A DNA stretch of 64,000 nucleotides from Rhabditoides inermis (Eukaryota; Nematoda; Chromadorea; Rhabditida; Rhabditidae): positions 982,501-1,046,500 of the forward strand of contig CAWZYM010000114.1 of NCBI GenBank assembly GCA_963966185.1, read 5' to 3'. Both the position numbers and the translations under genes were made by a program. The notes beneath the pieces were generated by a model. The model did no database searches and had not been told where the DNA came from. It worked only from the letters and a program-made list of their open reading frames with translations. Each line of letters begins with the position of its first letter. Position 1 is the stretch's first letter. This document shows, piece by piece, positions 62,893-64,000 of the stretch.

Positions 62893-64000
62893 AATCTTCG
62901 AAACACTCGTCGCTACAAATTCGCCCGACGATTTGTTGTCTCTCGCTCCACTCTCCTCTCCGCGAGATCGACTCGGACCTCGGTCTGGTCGAACTCGCCC
63001 GCCCATCAAATGAACTATGGGCGTCGACTAAAAACGGCATAAGAAACTGATCTGAAAGTATGAATCTTCGAAACACTCGTCGCTACAAATTCGTCCGACG
63101 AATTTTTGTCTCTCGCTCCACTCTCCTCTCCGCGAGATAGACTCGGACCTCGGTCTGGTCGAACTCGTCCGCCCATCAAATGAACTACGGGCGTCGACTA
63201 AAAACGGCATAAGAAACTGATCTGAAAGTATGAATCTTCGAAACACTCGTCGCTACAAATTCGCCCGACGATTTTTTGTCTCTCGCTCCACTCTCCTCTC
63301 CGCGAGATAGACTCGGACCTCGGTCTGGTCGAACTCGTCCGCCCATCAAATGAACTATGGGCGTCGACTAAAAACGGCATAAGAAACTGATCTGAAAGTA
63401 TGAATCTTCGAAACACTCGTCGCTACAAATTCGCCCGACGATTTTTTGTCTCTCGCTCCACTCTCCTCTCCGCGAGATAGACTCGGACATCGGTCTGGTC
63501 GAACTCGTCCGCCCATCAAATGAACTATGGGCGTCGACTAAAAATAGCATCAGAAACTGATCTGAAAGTATGAATCTTCGAAACACTCGTCGCTACAAAT
63601 TCGCCCGACGATTTTTTGTCTCTCGCTCCACTCTCCTCTCCGCGAGATAGACTCGGACCTCGGTCTGGTCGAACTCGTCCGCCCATCAAATGAACTATGG
63701 GCGTCGACTAAAAAGGGCATCAGAAACTGATCTGAAAGTATGAATCTTCGAAACACTCGTCGCTACAAATTCGCCCGACGATTTTTTGTCTCTCGCTCCA
63801 CTCTCCTCTCCGCGAGATAGACTCGGACCTCGGTCTGGTCGAACTCGTCCGCCCATCAAATGAACTATGGGCGTCGACTAAAAACGGCATAAGAAACTGA
63901 TCTGAAAAAATGAATCTTCGAAACACTCGTCGCTACAAATTCGCCCGACGATTTTTTGTCTCTCGCTCTACTCTCCTCTTCACGAGATCGACTCGGACTA
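62893..64000. repeat. Right-edge monomers, weakly ordered
   Basis: Six complete TTG-type monomers starting at 62,893, 63,063, 63,233, 63,403, 63,573 and 63,743, then the first 88 bp of a CTCTACTC/CTTCA monomer from 63,913. Most carry private changes: GATTTGTTG and ACTCGCCCGC (62,893), TTCGTCCGACGAATTT (63,063), AATAGCATC (63,403), AAAGGGCATC (63,573), GAAAAAATG (63,743) and a terminal GGACTA. This is a higher density of unshared substitutions than in the rest of the window, and no HOR is evident. Confidence 0.85.

Larger units (their letters stand above)
1..64000. repeat. 170-bp tandem satellite array filling the window
   Basis: A monomer beginning AATCTTCGAA recurs without interruption, always in the same orientation, from base 1 to base 64,000. 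I count 376 complete monomers and a final 88-bp partial one from 63,913. Of these, 342 are 170 bp and 34 carry indels of 1, 2 or 4 bp. Well-conserved anchors are TTCGAAACACTCGTCG (monomer positions 5-20), GGTCGAA (95-101), GGGCGTCGAC (127-136) and GAAACT (151-156). A typical monomer is about 49% GC with C exceeding G (50 to 34). There are no inversions, insertions of foreign DNA or unique spacers. Such a head-to-tail array with higher-order structure is known from eukaryotic centromeric and pericentromeric satellites; a centromeric role here is inference. The family is not one I recognise. Confidence 0.98.

Noticed and set aside
1..64000. CRISPR-like array
   Set aside because: The repeats are contiguous 170-bp units with no unique spacers between short repeats, and no cas genes are present.
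1..64000. Gene with internal protein repeats
   Set aside because: Indels of 1, 2 and 4 bp are tolerated throughout and plus-strand frames are full of stops, so no frame is preserved.
1..64000. Transposon, retroelement, tRNA or rRNA insertion
   Set aside because: Monomer phase can be followed through the window with an indel ledger that closes exactly (net -8 bp over 376 monomers), leaving no room for inserted sequence.

Overview
The whole 64 kb window is one tandem satellite array. I find no credible gene, RNA gene, mobile element or single-copy sequence. The array is built from a 170-bp monomer, all in the same head-to-tail orientation. Taking each monomer to begin at AATCTTCGAA, the window holds 376 complete monomers plus the first 88 bp of a 377th. 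Of the 376, 342 are exactly 170 bp and 34 carry a small indel. My list of those indels (net -8 bp) accounts exactly for the start of the last partial monomer at 63,913. The array runs off both ends of the window.

Organism: a long, homogeneous array of nucleosome-sized monomers with higher-order repeats (HORs) points to a eukaryote, and most likely to centromeric or pericentromeric heterochromatin (inference). A hand count on a typical monomer gives about 49% GC and 17 CpG, against about 10 expected, so CpG is not depleted. That argues against a long-term heavily CpG-methylated germline such as a vertebrate's and is compatible with many invertebrates or fungi. I do not recognise the satellite family and cannot name the species.

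Layout: (1) 1-1870, a 510-bp trimer HOR; (2) 1871-2550, a 340-bp dimer HOR; (3) 2551-6629, two copies of a 12-monomer (about 2040-bp) HOR; (4) 6630-11,388, a mixed block with several marker indels; (5) 11,389-17,697, a second copy of 4590-10,899; (6) 11,867-30,960, a nearly perfect 9,514-bp tandem duplication that contains part of (5); (7) 29,457-37,553, a 1,699-bp duplication grading into HORs of 11, 14 and 12 monomers that each start with a 169-bp marker monomer; (8) 37,474-52,349, a 6,973-bp duplication whose second copy has 13 extra monomers, with nested 850-bp and 1,020-bp units; (9) 52,010-60,850, a 4,080-bp duplication with nested 680-bp and 1,190-bp units; (10) 60,850-64,000, mixed monomers including a short block that resembles an unexpanded version of the 7-10 kb region.

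The variable sites are few and recur in fixed combinations: position 35 A/G; 44-46 TTG or CTC; 61-70 ending CTCCG, CTTCA or CTCCT; 75-78 ATAG or ATCG; 85-90 ACCTGG, ACCTCG, ACCAAA, ACCAAG or ACATCG; 93 C/G; 115-123 CAAATGAAC or GAATGAAGT; 137 TA/TG; 143-150 CGGCATAA, TGGCATCA or CGGCATGA. These behave like haplotypes and let the duplications be followed. The history is unequal exchange and conversion at nested scales. No genes act together here; any function would be structural.
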